From contig OZ240684.1 of assembly GCA_965199175.1 (NCBI GenBank), positions 1,798,001 to 1,862,000 on the forward strand: a DNA stretch of 64,000 nt, read 5' to 3'. Below the pieces are notes generated by a model. The model did no database searches, was not told where the DNA came from, and saw only the letters and a program-made list of their open reading frames with translations. Of the stretch, positions 35,300 to 44,113 are shown piece by piece (position 1 is the stretch's first letter; each line of letters starts with the position of its first letter). Source of the stretch: G963923945 sp965199175 (GTDB lineage: Bacteria; Pseudomonadota; Alphaproteobacteria; G963923945). The translations under genes and the position numbers were made by a program.

Positions 35300-36253
35300 A
35301 TGGTTGATCCTCTTTCCCCTGAGCGCAGTTCTCAATGGGGTGATGTATGGTTTGATCGCCATCTTCTCAAGCGGCGCCTGGTGTTATGGCGTGTTGTTGC
35401 TTTGGTTGCTGCTTTCTTTCTTGTGGTCTCCTGGTTTTCCTGGGGCAAAAGCGGTGCTGTTGATGATCCTTTTATTGCCCGCATCAAGATTGATCAGGTC
35501 ATTTTGAGTGATCAGGAGCAGATTGCTCTTTTAGATACGGTTATGGACCAGGATTCTGCTCAGGCTTTACTGGTTCATATCAATAGCCCCGGCGGGAGCA
35601 TGGTGGGCAGTCAAGATATCTATAACAGCTTACGTCAGATTGCTGAGGTCAAGCCAGTTGTTGTTGTGATGGATGAGGTCGCGGCTTCGGGAGGGTATTT
35701 GGTTGCTTTGGCTGGTGATTGGATCATTGCCCATGAAGGGACAATCACCGGTTCGGTTGGGGTTATTTTCCAGAATATTGAGATTGGTGAATTACTCAGC
35801 AAAATTGGGGTTGAGGTCCAATCGATACGCAGCGGCACCCTGAAAGCCCGTCCTGATATTTTTGAAAAAATGGATGCTGCTTCCCGGCAAATTCTTCGTG
35901 GCATTGTTGATGAAAGTCAAAATTATTTTATCAATCTGGTGACTGAGCGCCGTGGTCTTGATACACCGGCCCGAATCAAGGTTGCCGATGGGCGTATTTT
36001 CAGTGGTCGCCAGGCTTTTGAACTCGGTCTGGTTGATGAAATCGGTGGTCAGGCCGAAGCGATTGCGAAATTTGAGGAGCGGGGTATCCCTGAAGGATTA
36101 CCAATACGGGATGTAGAAAGCGAAGAAGAGCAAGAATTATGGGAGCGTTTTGTTGATCGTGTTCTCGATAGTCTGGTGGGAAAAACGATGATACAAGAGA
36201 GTGTTAAACTTGACGGGTTGATTTCCCTCTGGCAGGCTGGAAGTGGTTCGTGA
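35300..36253 (+). CDS. sppA: Signal peptide peptidase SppA, 36-kDa type
   Basis: SppA digests cleaved signal peptides in the membrane. The 317-residue single-domain form has one N-terminal membrane span (about 32-52) and a Clp/S49-type fold. The catalytic Ser lies in DEVAASGGYL, and the Lys base in the GTLKARPDIF segment. A strong ribosome-binding site (AAAGGAG, 35286-35292) fixes the ATG at 35300; the frame itself is open from 35279. It lies between rpsA and ihfB, a conserved order. Confidence 0.94.
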   Translation: MVDPLSPERSSQWGDVWFDRHLLKRRLVLWRVVALVAAFFLVVSWFSWGKSGAVDDPFIARIKIDQVILSDQEQIALLDTVMDQDSAQALLVHINSPGGSMVGSQDIYNSLRQIAEVKPVVVVMDEVAASGGYLVALAGDWIIAHEGTITGSVGVIFQNIEIGELLSKIGVEVQSIRSGTLKARPDIFEKMDAASRQILRGIVDESQNYFINLVTERRGLDTPARIKVADGRIFSGRQAFELGLVDEIGGQAEAIAKFEERGIPEGLPIRDVESEEEQELWERFVDRVLDSLVGKTMIQESVKLDGLISLWQAGSGS

Positions 36254-36381
36254 CCCTGATGCAGGGATTGGGAATGTAGCCAAATTCCCTGATTTGCAAG
36301 GGGAACGGGGTCAGTCCCCGCACTATTCCGGCTCAGGAAGGCTGTGTGGGAGAGACGTTTGGGAGAGGAGGATGTCAGGCG

Positions 36382-36660
36382 ATGACAAAATCTGAGTTGG
36401 TGAATCATTTATCGGAGCTTAATCCCCATCTTTATCATCACCATGTCGAGGTGATCGTCGGCAAGATTTTTGATGAAATTGGTGATGCTTTGTCGCGTGG
36501 TGATCGTGTTGAGCTCCGTGGTTTTGGTTCTTTTTCGGTCAAGCGGCGTGAGTCGCGCCTGGGTCGCAACCCGCGTACCGGCGAGACTGTACGGGTTCAG
36601 GAAAAGCATATTCCTTATTTCAAGGCGGGTAAGGATCTGCGTGAGCGTCTCAACAGCTAG
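36382..36660 (+). CDS. ihfB: Integration host factor beta subunit
   Basis: IHF-beta is a DNA-bending partner of IHF-alpha. The 92-residue product begins MTKSELVNHLSE and contains the DNA-contacting arm VELRGFGSFSVKRRESRLGRNPRTGE with the intercalating Pro in NPRTG. The frame is open from 36346, but MTKSELV is the universal start and AGGAGGA lies just upstream. The alpha subunit is not in the window. Confidence 0.97.
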   Translation: MTKSELVNHLSELNPHLYHHHVEVIVGKIFDEIGDALSRGDRVELRGFGSFSVKRRESRLGRNPRTGETVRVQEKHIPYFKAGKDLRERLNS

Positions 36661-36775
36661 TCACCTCCCCGGCTGGTGGTGCCGCCATGTTGGATGATAT
36701 CTGGGTGGCATCATGAGGGCGTATGATTGTGAGGTCGTGGCCTGTTTTTGGCTCCGGGAGGTGTGATGCTCCGGG

Positions 36776-37111
36776 ATGTGGCGGCAGGTTCTTTTCCGGA
36801 TTTTTATTCTGATCTTGTGTGTTGTCGCGATGATGTTCGCGGTTTCCAACCGGGGTCTTGTGGACGTTTCTTTTGGTCCTGTACCAATTATCCTTCAGCT
36901 CCCGCTCTATGTTGCTCTGTTGGTGTCTGTGATTATCGGGCTGGTCTGCGGATGGATTCTCTGTTGGTTTAATCAAAGCTCCTGGCGTCGCCAGGCCCGG
37001 CATTCCCGGCGTATGTTGAAAAAATTACGTCCGGTTCCTTCCTCTGTTTCCACCCTTGATCCGATTGATGAGCCTTCTGAGGCCGGGTCCGGCGGCAATC
37101 AGGCCAGATAA
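36776..37111 (+). CDS. lapA: LapA-domain (DUF1049) inner-membrane protein
   Basis: The 111-residue protein has two membrane segments (about 8-28 and 42-64) with the LapA-like FAVSNRGLVDVSFGPVPI between them and a basic, Ser-rich cytoplasmic tail. In enterobacteria LapA (YciS) works with LapB in control of LPS synthesis. No lapB is next to it here. The last dozen codons and the stop lie inside the first copy of the downstream repeat array, so the 3' end has been duplicated. Confidence 0.85.
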   Translation: MWRQVLFRIFILILCVVAMMFAVSNRGLVDVSFGPVPIILQLPLYVALLVSVIIGLVCGWILCWFNQSSWRRQARHSRRMLKKLRPVPSSVSTLDPIDEPSEAGSGGNQAR

Positions 37112-37547
37112 GAGACGCTCCGCGAAGGATCGCATTGTATGGGATGATTTTGGCGGCAGGATGACCCCGGTGATGGGGTGGCTCCGGGGTGATGGAGCGA
37201 GTCGCCGGGTCCGGCGGTAATCAGGCCAGATAAGAGACGCTCCGGGAAGGATCGCATTGTATGGGATGATTTTGGCGACAGGATGATCCCGGTGATGGGG
37301 TGGCTCCGGCGTGATGGAGCGGGTCGCCGGAAAGACGGTGATTAGGCCAGGATATCCAGATTACCGCTGCGCCGGGAGCGGGTCGCCGGAAAGACGGTGA
37401 TCAGGCCAGATAAGAGACGCTCCGGGAAGGATCGCATTGTATGGGATGATTTTGGCGACAGGATGATCCCGGTGATGGGGTGGCTCCGGCGTGATGGAGC
37501 GGGTCGCCGGAAAGACGGTAATCAGGCCATGATATCCAGATTACCGC
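37082..37547. repeat. Tandem array built from the lapA / small-gene convergent 3' ends
   Basis: Three copies of a unit starting near GGTAATCAGGCCAGATAAG (the lapA 3' end) begin at about 37082, 37204 and 37384. The first two starts are 122 bp apart and the second and third 180 bp apart. The second unit also carries a copy (about 37340-37380) of the 3' end of the reverse-strand gene at 37522, with the genuine gene end following the third unit. The 180-bp units are near-identical. No selfish-element hallmarks such as a transposase or terminal inverted repeats are seen. Confidence 0.88.
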
Positions 37548-37725
37548 CGCGCCGTTTGCGTGTCGGCTGTTGGTTGGCCGTTTTTTTGGTTCGTTCGGGG
37601 GCCTGATCGGTCAGGGGGCGGGACGTTTTGCCTTCCTCTTTAAGGGCACGACGCATCGCCGCCATTCCTACCGGGGTTGCTGTTTGCTGAGCCTGACTTT
37701 GCTGATGGCTAACGATATCGACCAT
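37522..37725 (-). CDS. Small hypothetical protein with basic C-terminus
   Basis: The 67-residue product begins MVDIVSHQQSQAQQT, is rich in Gln, Lys and Arg, and ends RKRRGGNLDIMA. I do not recognise the family. The start at 37725 is preceded by GAGAG at suitable spacing; the frame itself is open to 37770. Its last codons are copied into the repeat array downstream, where the copy reads RSGNLDILA. Predicted cytosolic and largely disordered. Confidence 0.55.
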   Translation of the reverse strand: MVDIVSHQQSQAQQTATPVGMAAMRRALKEEGKTSRPLTDQAPERTKKTANQQPTRKRRGGNLDIMA

Positions 37726-37933
37726 CTGATTTTCTCTCAATTTTTTAAGCGAGATGCTACCCACGACCAACGTAACCGCAACCAGTATAGCTGATTATCG
37801 TTTCTATGTCACATTTCAGGTTATGGTGACATTCTTCTTGTTGTTATTGTTCTTTTATTGTTATCTCAACGCTATTGGGTTGGGGGGTATTCCCCTGATT
37901 TGAAACCATTTTGGTAAATTTGGGGTTGATGAG

Positions 37934-38578
37934 ATGGGTGGGGTTGAGAAATTTCTTCAAGGATTCCAGTCTTTTCGCCGGGATCAGTTTCCGGCTTGTC
38001 AGGCGGCGTATCGCCGTTTGTTTGAACAGGGTCAATCACCCCGGGCAATCGTTGTTTCTTGTGTTGATTCGCGGGTTGACCCGGTCACCCTCACTCAAGC
38101 GGATCCTGGTGATCTTTTTATTGTTCGCAATGTTGCCAATCTGGTTCCGGCTTTTGATCATGGTGGTGGTCTTAATGCTGTTGGAGCAGCCCTGGAATAT
38201 GCTGTTAAGAGCTTAAAAATTCCGAATATTATCGTATTAGGCCATGCTCATTGTGGTGGTATTGGGCACGCGATGACCGGTATGCAGGGGGCTGATGATG
38301 ATTTTATTACCTCTTGGATGCAGATTGCCCGCCCGGTTGTTGATGAGGCTTTGCAGTCTCAGTCCGGGAACAGTTCTGATGAGAGCCGCTTAGAATGTGA
38401 ATTGGCCGGAATCAAGGGGTCGCTCTCCAACCTGATGACGTTTCCCTGGATTGCCCGGCCAGTGGAAGAGCAACGACTGTTTTTGCATGGCTGGCATATT
38501 GATATGGCGAAAGGTCAACTGCGGGTATGGGATTCTGATACCGGGCAGTTTTCTGGCGTGATTCCCGAAACATGCTGA
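37934..38578 (+). CDS. Beta-class carbonic anhydrase
   Basis: This zinc enzyme interconverts CO2 and bicarbonate. The 214-residue product carries the zinc ligands and catalytic dyad: Cys and Asp in VVSCVDSRVDP, His and Cys in LGHAHCGGI. The RNVANLVP segment is typical. It is a single transcription unit between the repeat array and pyrF. Bicarbonate supply to nearby carboxylation steps (AccD and others) is a possible but untested link. Confidence 0.94.
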   Translation: MGGVEKFLQGFQSFRRDQFPACQAAYRRLFEQGQSPRAIVVSCVDSRVDPVTLTQADPGDLFIVRNVANLVPAFDHGGGLNAVGAALEYAVKSLKIPNIIVLGHAHCGGIGHAMTGMQGADDDFITSWMQIARPVVDEALQSQSGNSSDESRLECELAGIKGSLSNLMTFPWIARPVEEQRLFLHGWHIDMAKGQLRVWDSDTGQFSGVIPETC

Positions 38579-38741
38579 GCCAATAAGGATCATTGGTGAC
38601 GCATCATTGAGGGGAATCCAAACGAGGGTTCAGATACTCTGATCATTTTGTGTGTTGTTGAGACTCTTTCTTGTGACGCTCTTTCTTGAGAACGCGCCGG
38701 GAACTATGTGATATGTCACCTGGATTCTGGTATATTTTTTA

Positions 38742-38798
38742 GAATCCCTGAGATTTTCCTGATCCCTGAAATTCTCCCTGATCTCTGAAATTCTCAAG
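38742..38798 (+). repeat. Three 19-bp tandem repeats upstream of pyrF
   Basis: Units GAATCCCTGAGATTTTCCT, GATCCCTGAAATTCTCCCT and GATCTCTGAAATTCTCAAG run head to tail, ending 13 bases before the pyrF ATG. The last unit supplies the AAGG ribosome-binding site. They could affect expression or be slippage products. Confidence 0.8.
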
Positions 38799-38811
38799 GT
38801 AAAATTGTGTG

Positions 38812-39537
38812 ATGTCTCAGATTGCTTCTCCTTTGATTTGTGCCCTTGATCTCACCGATATTGACCATGCTGTGACATTGGCCAATCAGTTGGCCGGGTC
38901 TGTTGGGGCGGTTAAGCTGGGGCAGGAATTTTTCACCACCAACGGACCGGATGCTGTGCGCTCTGTTGCTGCTGATGTGCCGGTTTTTTTGGATTTGAAA
39001 TTCCACGATATTCCCAACACCGTGGCTGCAGCAGTGCGGTCTGTTGTCCCGTTACGTCCGGTGATGTTGACAATCCATGCCTGTGGCGGAGCAGCAATGA
39101 TGGAAGCGGCTTGTGTTGCAGCCAGTCAATCGGCGGCGATTTTGAATATTGAGCGGCCGCTTATTCTGGCAGTGACGGTTCTGACCAGTTTGTCTGCTCC
39201 TGATTTAGAGTCTCTCGGTGTGAAAGAAAACCCGGCTGACTGGGCGGTCCGTCTTGCTGATGCTGCCTGTAAAGCCGGATGTGATGGTGTTGTTTGCTCT
39301 CCCCATGAATTGGTACGGTTGCGCGATTGCTGTGGTGATGATTTCCTTCTGGTCACACCGGGTATACGTCCGGTTGGTGATGATCAGGATGATCAGAAGA
39401 GAACAGCAACCCCGGGCCAGGCGATTTCTGACGGGGCTGATTATATTGTTGTTGGTCGTCCGATTACCCGGTCTCCTGACCCTGTTGCCGCTGCTGTGGC
39501 GATTGCCGCAACCCTTTCCGGGAATCCGGGTACATGA
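38812..39537 (+). CDS. pyrF: Orotidine 5'-phosphate decarboxylase
   Basis: PyrF makes UMP from OMP. The 241-residue TIM barrel has LICALDLTDIDHA, the catalytic DLKFHDIPNTVA (Asp-Lys-Asp array) and the late GIRPVGDDQDDQKR and GADYIVVGRPIT phosphate loop. A GTG at 38809 also fits; the ATG at 38812 is preferred. Its stop overlaps the trpF start by four bases. Confidence 0.96.
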   Translation: MSQIASPLICALDLTDIDHAVTLANQLAGSVGAVKLGQEFFTTNGPDAVRSVAADVPVFLDLKFHDIPNTVAAAVRSVVPLRPVMLTIHACGGAAMMEAACVAASQSAAILNIERPLILAVTVLTSLSAPDLESLGVKENPADWAVRLADAACKAGCDGVVCSPHELVRLRDCCGDDFLLVTPGIRPVGDDQDDQKRTATPGQAISDGADYIVVGRPITRSPDPVAAAVAIAATLSGNPGT

Positions 39538-40169
39538 CTGTTTCGGTTAAGATTTGTGGTGTTACCACCCCGGAAGCAGCGGTTGCGGCATCGCGTGCCG
39601 CGATGATTGGATTTGTTTTTTACCCGCGTTCTCCCCGGTTTTTGCGGGGTCCGCAAGCAGGTGACCTGATCAGCCGCACACCGCCGGGTCCGCATCGGGT
39701 TGGTTTGTTTGTTGATTCGGATGATGCAATCATTGAGTCTATTCTGGAATATGCTGATCTTGACTTTTTACAGCTGCATGGTGAGGAGAGTCCCCAACGG
39801 GTTCAGGCGATTAAACAACGCTTTGCCAAACCGGTGATCAAAGCAATCACGTTGCGTGTTGTATCGGATCTTGATGCGGCAACAGGGTATTTTGATAGTG
39901 CTGACTGGCTGTTATTCGATGCGTCTCCACCAACCGGGGCATTGCGCCCCGGCGGCAATGCAACGGCTTTTGATTGGCGTATACTCGACAACCGCCATTG
40001 GCCTTTGCCGTGGTTATTGGCTGGTGGCCTTGACGCTGACAACCTGGCCAGGGCAGTGAATATGACCGGGGCCAGGGTAGTCGATGTGTCTTCGGGGGTT
40101 GAAGAGCGGCCAGGCTATAAAAGCCCGGAGAAAATAAAACAATTTCTTGATAAAGCCGCCGATTTATAA
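39534..40169 (+). CDS. trpF: Phosphoribosylanthranilate isomerase
   Basis: TrpF performs the third step of tryptophan synthesis. The 211-residue product starts MTVSVKICGVTTPEAA with the catalytic Cys in KICG, continues FYPRSPRF, and has LFDASPPTGALRPGGNATAFDW and LLAGGLDADN for the phosphate-binding end. It is coupled to pyrF by ATGA. trpB normally follows directly, but here an FkbM methyltransferase gene intervenes. Confidence 0.95.
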   Translation: MTVSVKICGVTTPEAAVAASRAAMIGFVFYPRSPRFLRGPQAGDLISRTPPGPHRVGLFVDSDDAIIESILEYADLDFLQLHGEESPQRVQAIKQRFAKPVIKAITLRVVSDLDAATGYFDSADWLLFDASPPTGALRPGGNATAFDWRILDNRHWPLPWLLAGGLDADNLARAVNMTGARVVDVSSGVEERPGYKSPEKIKQFLDKAADL

Positions 40170-40201
40170 CCAATGGATGATGCAGTTGTGGGGTTGGGCT
40201 T

Positions 40202-40963
40202 ATGCGCAAGATGTTCAAAAAAATTTCCAAAGTTGCTCGTAATATTATCAGAGCCATAAAAAAGTATTTAGTTTTTAATAATAAAAATAATTATTTCACA
40301 TTTAAATATATGAAAAACCTCTATCTTCTCAATAAAAATCATTATGTTGATAAGAAAATCTATTTGGCAAATTTTCATAAAGATACAATCAATATTTTGT
40401 TTGAACAGTCTCTGGATTTTAAGCCGGAAATATTCATTGATATAGGAGCCAATCTCGGTCTTTTTTCCATAGGATTCGCGCGTGAATTTGAGGATGTTGA
40501 GATTCACGCTCTGGAGCCGGATCCCAAGACACTTTCTCAATTTTACGCCAATCGATTTATCAATGGTTTTAATGATCGTATCACCATTCACCAAATCGCG
40601 GCCAGTGACCGGAATGGCCAGGTCCATCTGACCCAGGATTTCTCTAATCCGGGAAAGAACAGCCTTATTGAGAGTTCCGCATATGATGAAGATAGGGTGG
40701 TTCCTGTTTCTTGTTGTCGTCTGGATACTCTTTTCAATTTCAAGAATCGTCGGATTGCTGCTAAAATCGATGTTGAAGGTCATGAATTGGCAGTGATCGC
40801 CGGTATGCCCGATTTGCTCGCTGATAACGCCTGGTTGATATTGGTTGAATCTTTCCCCGATAAAAGAACCCGGATGCAAGAAACCCTGATCGGGAAAGGG
40901 TTCCGGTATATCACTCAATATGATGATGACCATCTGTTGATTAAACCGGAAGGCATTCATTGA
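40202..40963 (+). CDS. FkbM-family SAM methyltransferase inserted in the trp operon
   Basis: The 253-residue product has a basic, Asn/Lys/Tyr-rich N-terminal 75 residues, then a Rossmann methyltransferase fold. Motif I is FIDIGANLGLFSI, followed by ALEPDP and the FkbM-type IAAKIDVEGHELAVIAGM. FkbM enzymes methylate sugars or small molecules, often in glycan or polyketide loci; no such locus is here. The first 200 bases are far more AT-rich than the flanking trp genes, which suggests transfer from another source. It sits 32 bp after trpF and about 80 bp before trpB, in the same direction, so it probably rides the operon transcript. Confidence 0.87.
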   Translation: MRKMFKKISKVARNIIRAIKKYLVFNNKNNYFTFKYMKNLYLLNKNHYVDKKIYLANFHKDTINILFEQSLDFKPEIFIDIGANLGLFSIGFAREFEDVEIHALEPDPKTLSQFYANRFINGFNDRITIHQIAASDRNGQVHLTQDFSNPGKNSLIESSAYDEDRVVPVSCCRLDTLFNFKNRRIAAKIDVEGHELAVIAGMPDLLADNAWLILVESFPDKRTRMQETLIGKGFRYITQYDDDHLLIKPEGIH

Positions 40964-41042
40964 TGTTTTGGCATTCTGATCCCCGTCTTGACCCCTGGGG
41001 TGGGGCATGGTGGATTGCCTTTTTCGGGCCGTTTGGTCCTTT

Positions 41043-42290
41043 ATGGATATGAAAACAATGTCCCCAATTCATGAAGTCAATACATACCGGTCTGGTCCCG
41101 ATGAGGGGGGTCATTTTGGTTCTTACGGTGGGCGTTTTGTTGCTGAGACTCTCATGCCGTTGGTTTTAGCGGTTGAACAAGCCTATGAAGAAGCCCGGGT
41201 CGATGAAGCCTTTCAGTCTGAATTCAATCATTTGCTGAGAACCTATGTCGGACGCCCAAGCCCCTTAACCCTGGCGCATCGGTTAACGGAATATTTTGGT
41301 GGTGCTCAAATTTACTTCAAACGTGATGAGCTCAATCACACTGGTGCTCATAAGATCAATAATTGCCTCGGCCAGGTTTTATTGGCACGGCGTATGGGTA
41401 AAACCCGCATCATTGCCGAAACCGGGGCGGGCCAGCATGGGGTGGCCACAGCAACGGTCTGTGCGTTGTTTGATCTTCCTTGCGTGGTTTATATGGGTCG
41501 GGCTGATATTGAGCGTCAGGCTCCCAATGTTTTTCGGATGAAACTTTTGGGTGCCACGGTTGAGCCGGTTGATTCGGGGACTGCCACTCTTAAGGATGCG
41601 ATGAATGATGCCTTGCGTGACTGGGTGGCCAATGTTGATGATACGTTTTACATCATCGGCACTGTTGCCGGTCCGCATCCCTATCCGTCTATGGTGCGCG
41701 ACTTTCAATCGGTCATCGGGACCGAAACCCGACAGCAGATGATGGATGCCGAAGGCCGTCTTCCCGATACATTGGTGGCATCTGTTGGGGGGGGGTCCAA
41801 TGCGATGGGCCTGTTCTACCCCTTTCTTGACGAGCCGGATATCCGGCTGATTGGGGTGGAAGCAGCCGGACGGGGCATTGAAAGCGGTGCACATGCGGCT
41901 TCTTTGACCGGTGGTCGCCCGGGTGTTCTGCATGGCAACCGGACCTATCTCCTGCAAACTGCTGATGGACAGATCAAAGATGCGCATTCGATTTCTGCCG
42001 GGCTTGATTATCCCGGTATTGGCCCTGAACATGCCTGGCTGCATGATCAGGGGCGTGTCGAATATGTTTCGGCTACGGATACCCAAGCTCTGGATGCTTT
42101 CCAGCTTTGCGCCCGTATGGAAGGGATTATTCCGGCTCTGGAACCCAGCCATGCGCTTGCTCATGTGGCTGAAATTGCTCCCGATCTTCCCCGTGATCAT
42201 ATTCTCTGTATGAATCTGTGTGGGCGCGGTGATAAGGATATTTTTACGGTGGCCCGGGCACTTGGCTTGGATATGGGGATTGAGTCGTAA
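41043..42290 (+). CDS. trpB: Tryptophan synthase beta chain
   Basis: The PLP-dependent beta subunit joins indole and serine. The 415-residue product has RSGPDEGGHFGSYGGRFVAET, the PLP Lys in HTGAHKINN, GAGQHGVATATV, and the phosphate loop GGGSNAMG. The frame is open from 41007; the ATG at 41043 matches the family N-terminus. Its TAA overlaps the trpA ATG by one base (TAATG). Confidence 0.97.
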   Translation: MDMKTMSPIHEVNTYRSGPDEGGHFGSYGGRFVAETLMPLVLAVEQAYEEARVDEAFQSEFNHLLRTYVGRPSPLTLAHRLTEYFGGAQIYFKRDELNHTGAHKINNCLGQVLLARRMGKTRIIAETGAGQHGVATATVCALFDLPCVVYMGRADIERQAPNVFRMKLLGATVEPVDSGTATLKDAMNDALRDWVANVDDTFYIIGTVAGPHPYPSMVRDFQSVIGTETRQQMMDAEGRLPDTLVASVGGGSNAMGLFYPFLDEPDIRLIGVEAAGRGIESGAHAASLTGGRPGVLHGNRTYLLQTADGQIKDAHSISAGLDYPGIGPEHAWLHDQGRVEYVSATDTQALDAFQLCARMEGIIPALEPSHALAHVAEIAPDLPRDHILCMNLCGRGDKDIFTVARALGLDMGIES

Positions 42291-43141
42291 TGGCGGGTTA
42301 TCGGGTCCATAGCCGTCGTTTGGCTGCTCGTTTTGCTGATTTGGCTCAACAAGGCCGGGCGGCAATGGTTCCTTTTGTGGTCGCTGGTGATCCGGATCCT
42401 GATGTATCACGGGCTATTTTGAAAGGATTGCCGGATGCCGGGGCTGATTTGATTGAGTTGGGGATTCCGTTTTCTGATCCGATGGCTGATGGGCCGGCCA
42501 TTCAGGCATCCAGCTTGCGGGCTCTCAAAGCGGGGATCACTCTGGAAAAAACGCTGGCTATGGCTGCTGATTTTCGGCAGGCAGATGCAAAAACGCCACT
42601 CATTTTGATGGGGTATTACAACCCGATTCATGCCTATGGTCCGGAGCTTTTTACCAAAGCGGCTGCCCAGGCAGGGATTGATGCTGTGATTGTTGTTGAT
42701 TTGCCGCCTGAGGAATCGGCTGTTCTTGATGATAATGCTCATAAGGCGGGTCTTGATGTGATCCGCCTGACGTCTCCTACTTCTGATGAGGGTCGCTTGC
42801 CGTCGATTATTTCCGGGGCCAGTGGTTTTATTTATCACATATCGGTGCGTGGTATTACCGGGACCAAAGTTGCTGCCCAGTCGGATATTGAAGCGGATAT
42901 TGGCCGGTTGCGTCAGCATACTGATTTACCGCTTGCGGTTGGATTTGGCGTCAGGGAACCGCAGCATGCGTCTGCCCTTGCCCGGATTGCTGATGCGGTG
43001 GTTGTTGGGTCTGCCCTGGTTGAATGTATCGCGACCGCATCCCCGGGTCAGCAAGCAGACCGGGTTTTTTCCCTTGTCACTTCTTTATCCCAGGCGGTTC
43101 GCATGGCCCGCAGTGACACACAGGACGGGGCTGGAGCGTGA
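42290..43141 (+). CDS. trpA: Tryptophan synthase alpha chain
   Basis: The alpha subunit releases indole from indole-3-glycerol phosphate. The 283-residue TIM barrel shows the catalytic Glu in LIELGIPFSDPMADGP, the Asp loop VDLPPEE, ISVRGITGTK and the phosphate site VGFGVREPQHA. It is translationally coupled to trpB, and its stop overlaps the accD GTG by four bases. Confidence 0.97.
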   Translation: MAGYRVHSRRLAARFADLAQQGRAAMVPFVVAGDPDPDVSRAILKGLPDAGADLIELGIPFSDPMADGPAIQASSLRALKAGITLEKTLAMAADFRQADAKTPLILMGYYNPIHAYGPELFTKAAAQAGIDAVIVVDLPPEESAVLDDNAHKAGLDVIRLTSPTSDEGRLPSIISGASGFIYHISVRGITGTKVAAQSDIEADIGRLRQHTDLPLAVGFGVREPQHASALARIADAVVVGSALVECIATASPGQQADRVFSLVTSLSQAVRMARSDTQDGAGA

Positions 43142-44112
43142 ACTGGCTGGCCAATTTTGTCCGCCCTAAATTGCGGGCTATTGTTGGCAAGAAAGACGTG
43201 CCGGATGATTTTTGGCGGGCCTGTCCATCCTGTAACCAGATGATTTTTCACCGCGATTTAGATGCTAATTTATATGTTTGCGGTGGCTGTGGCCATCATT
43301 TGCGTATGCCTGCGCGTAATCGTTTGTCTTTGTTATTTGACCAGGGTCATTATGAAGAGATTGCGTGTCCTCAGACGACAGATGACCCTTTGAAATTCCG
43401 GGATATTAAGAAATATACCGAACGTTTGCGTGATGCCCGCGATAAAACAGAGTCCCAGGATGCGGTTTTTCTGGCTCAGGGTGATCTTGGCGGTGTTAAA
43501 GCGGTGGTTATGGTGATGAATTTTGCGTTCATGGGCGGCTCTATGGGGCAAGCGGTCGGGGAGGCATTTCTGGCTGCTGCACGGCGAGCGGTTGCTGAGC
43601 AAGCGGCTTTGGTTGCTGTATGTTCTTCAGGTGGTGCGCGTATGCAAGAAGGGATTTTATCCCTCATGCAGATGCCCCGGACGACTCTGGCTGTGGGGAT
43701 GGTTAAGCGTGCGGGTCTGCCTTATATCACGGTTCTTGCTGACCCAACGACCGGCGGCGTTTCGGCTTCTTTCGCGATGCTGGGTGATGTGATCATTGCT
43801 GAACCGGGGGCAATCATTGGCTTTGCCGGTGCGCGGGTCATTCAGGAAACCATACGTGAAAAACTGCCCGAAGGATTCCAGAAAGCTGAATATCTGCTGA
43901 AACACGGTATGGTTGATATGGTGTGTCCGCGCACTGAATTGGCTGTTGTGCTGGGCCGTATTCTCTCTTTGCTTACCCAGGCCCGCTGTTTATCAAATGA
44001 TGCGGAGTGTAGCGGCGACCTTTTCGATGAGACGGTGCAGACAACGACACCCCCCCTGCCATCACATTCTCAAAGGCCGCAATCCCCGGAAACCGGGCCA
44101 TCATCGCGGTAG
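43138..44112 (+). CDS. accD: Acetyl-CoA carboxylase carboxyltransferase beta subunit
   Basis: AccD with AccA transfers carboxyl from biotin to acetyl-CoA. The 324-residue product has the N-terminal zinc ribbon (ACPSCNQMI and VCGGCGHHL) and the carboxyltransferase core with VCSSGGARMQEG and DPTTGGVSASFAMLGD. About 40 residues of Thr/Pro/Ser-rich tail extend past the fold. It starts with GTG, overlapping trpA. accA is not in the window. Confidence 0.96.
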   Translation: MNWLANFVRPKLRAIVGKKDVPDDFWRACPSCNQMIFHRDLDANLYVCGGCGHHLRMPARNRLSLLFDQGHYEEIACPQTTDDPLKFRDIKKYTERLRDARDKTESQDAVFLAQGDLGGVKAVVMVMNFAFMGGSMGQAVGEAFLAAARRAVAEQAALVAVCSSGGARMQEGILSLMQMPRTTLAVGMVKRAGLPYITVLADPTTGGVSASFAMLGDVIIAEPGAIIGFAGARVIQETIREKLPEGFQKAEYLLKHGMVDMVCPRTELAVVLGRILSLLTQARCLSNDAECSGDLFDETVQTTTPPLPSHSQRPQSPETGPSSR

Positions 44113-44113
44113 C

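Noticed and set aside
37082..37547. Possible insertion sequence or transposon relic
   Set aside because: No transposase fragment or terminal inverted repeats; units are copies of local gene ends.
37397..37606. 69-codon forward ORF in the repeat array
   Set aside because: Consists of repeat sequence and the antisense of the small gene at 37522; no independent support.
41379..42410. 343-codon reverse ORF over trpB
   Set aside because: Antisense to an unmistakable trpB; low-complexity His/Asn/Gly-rich shadow.
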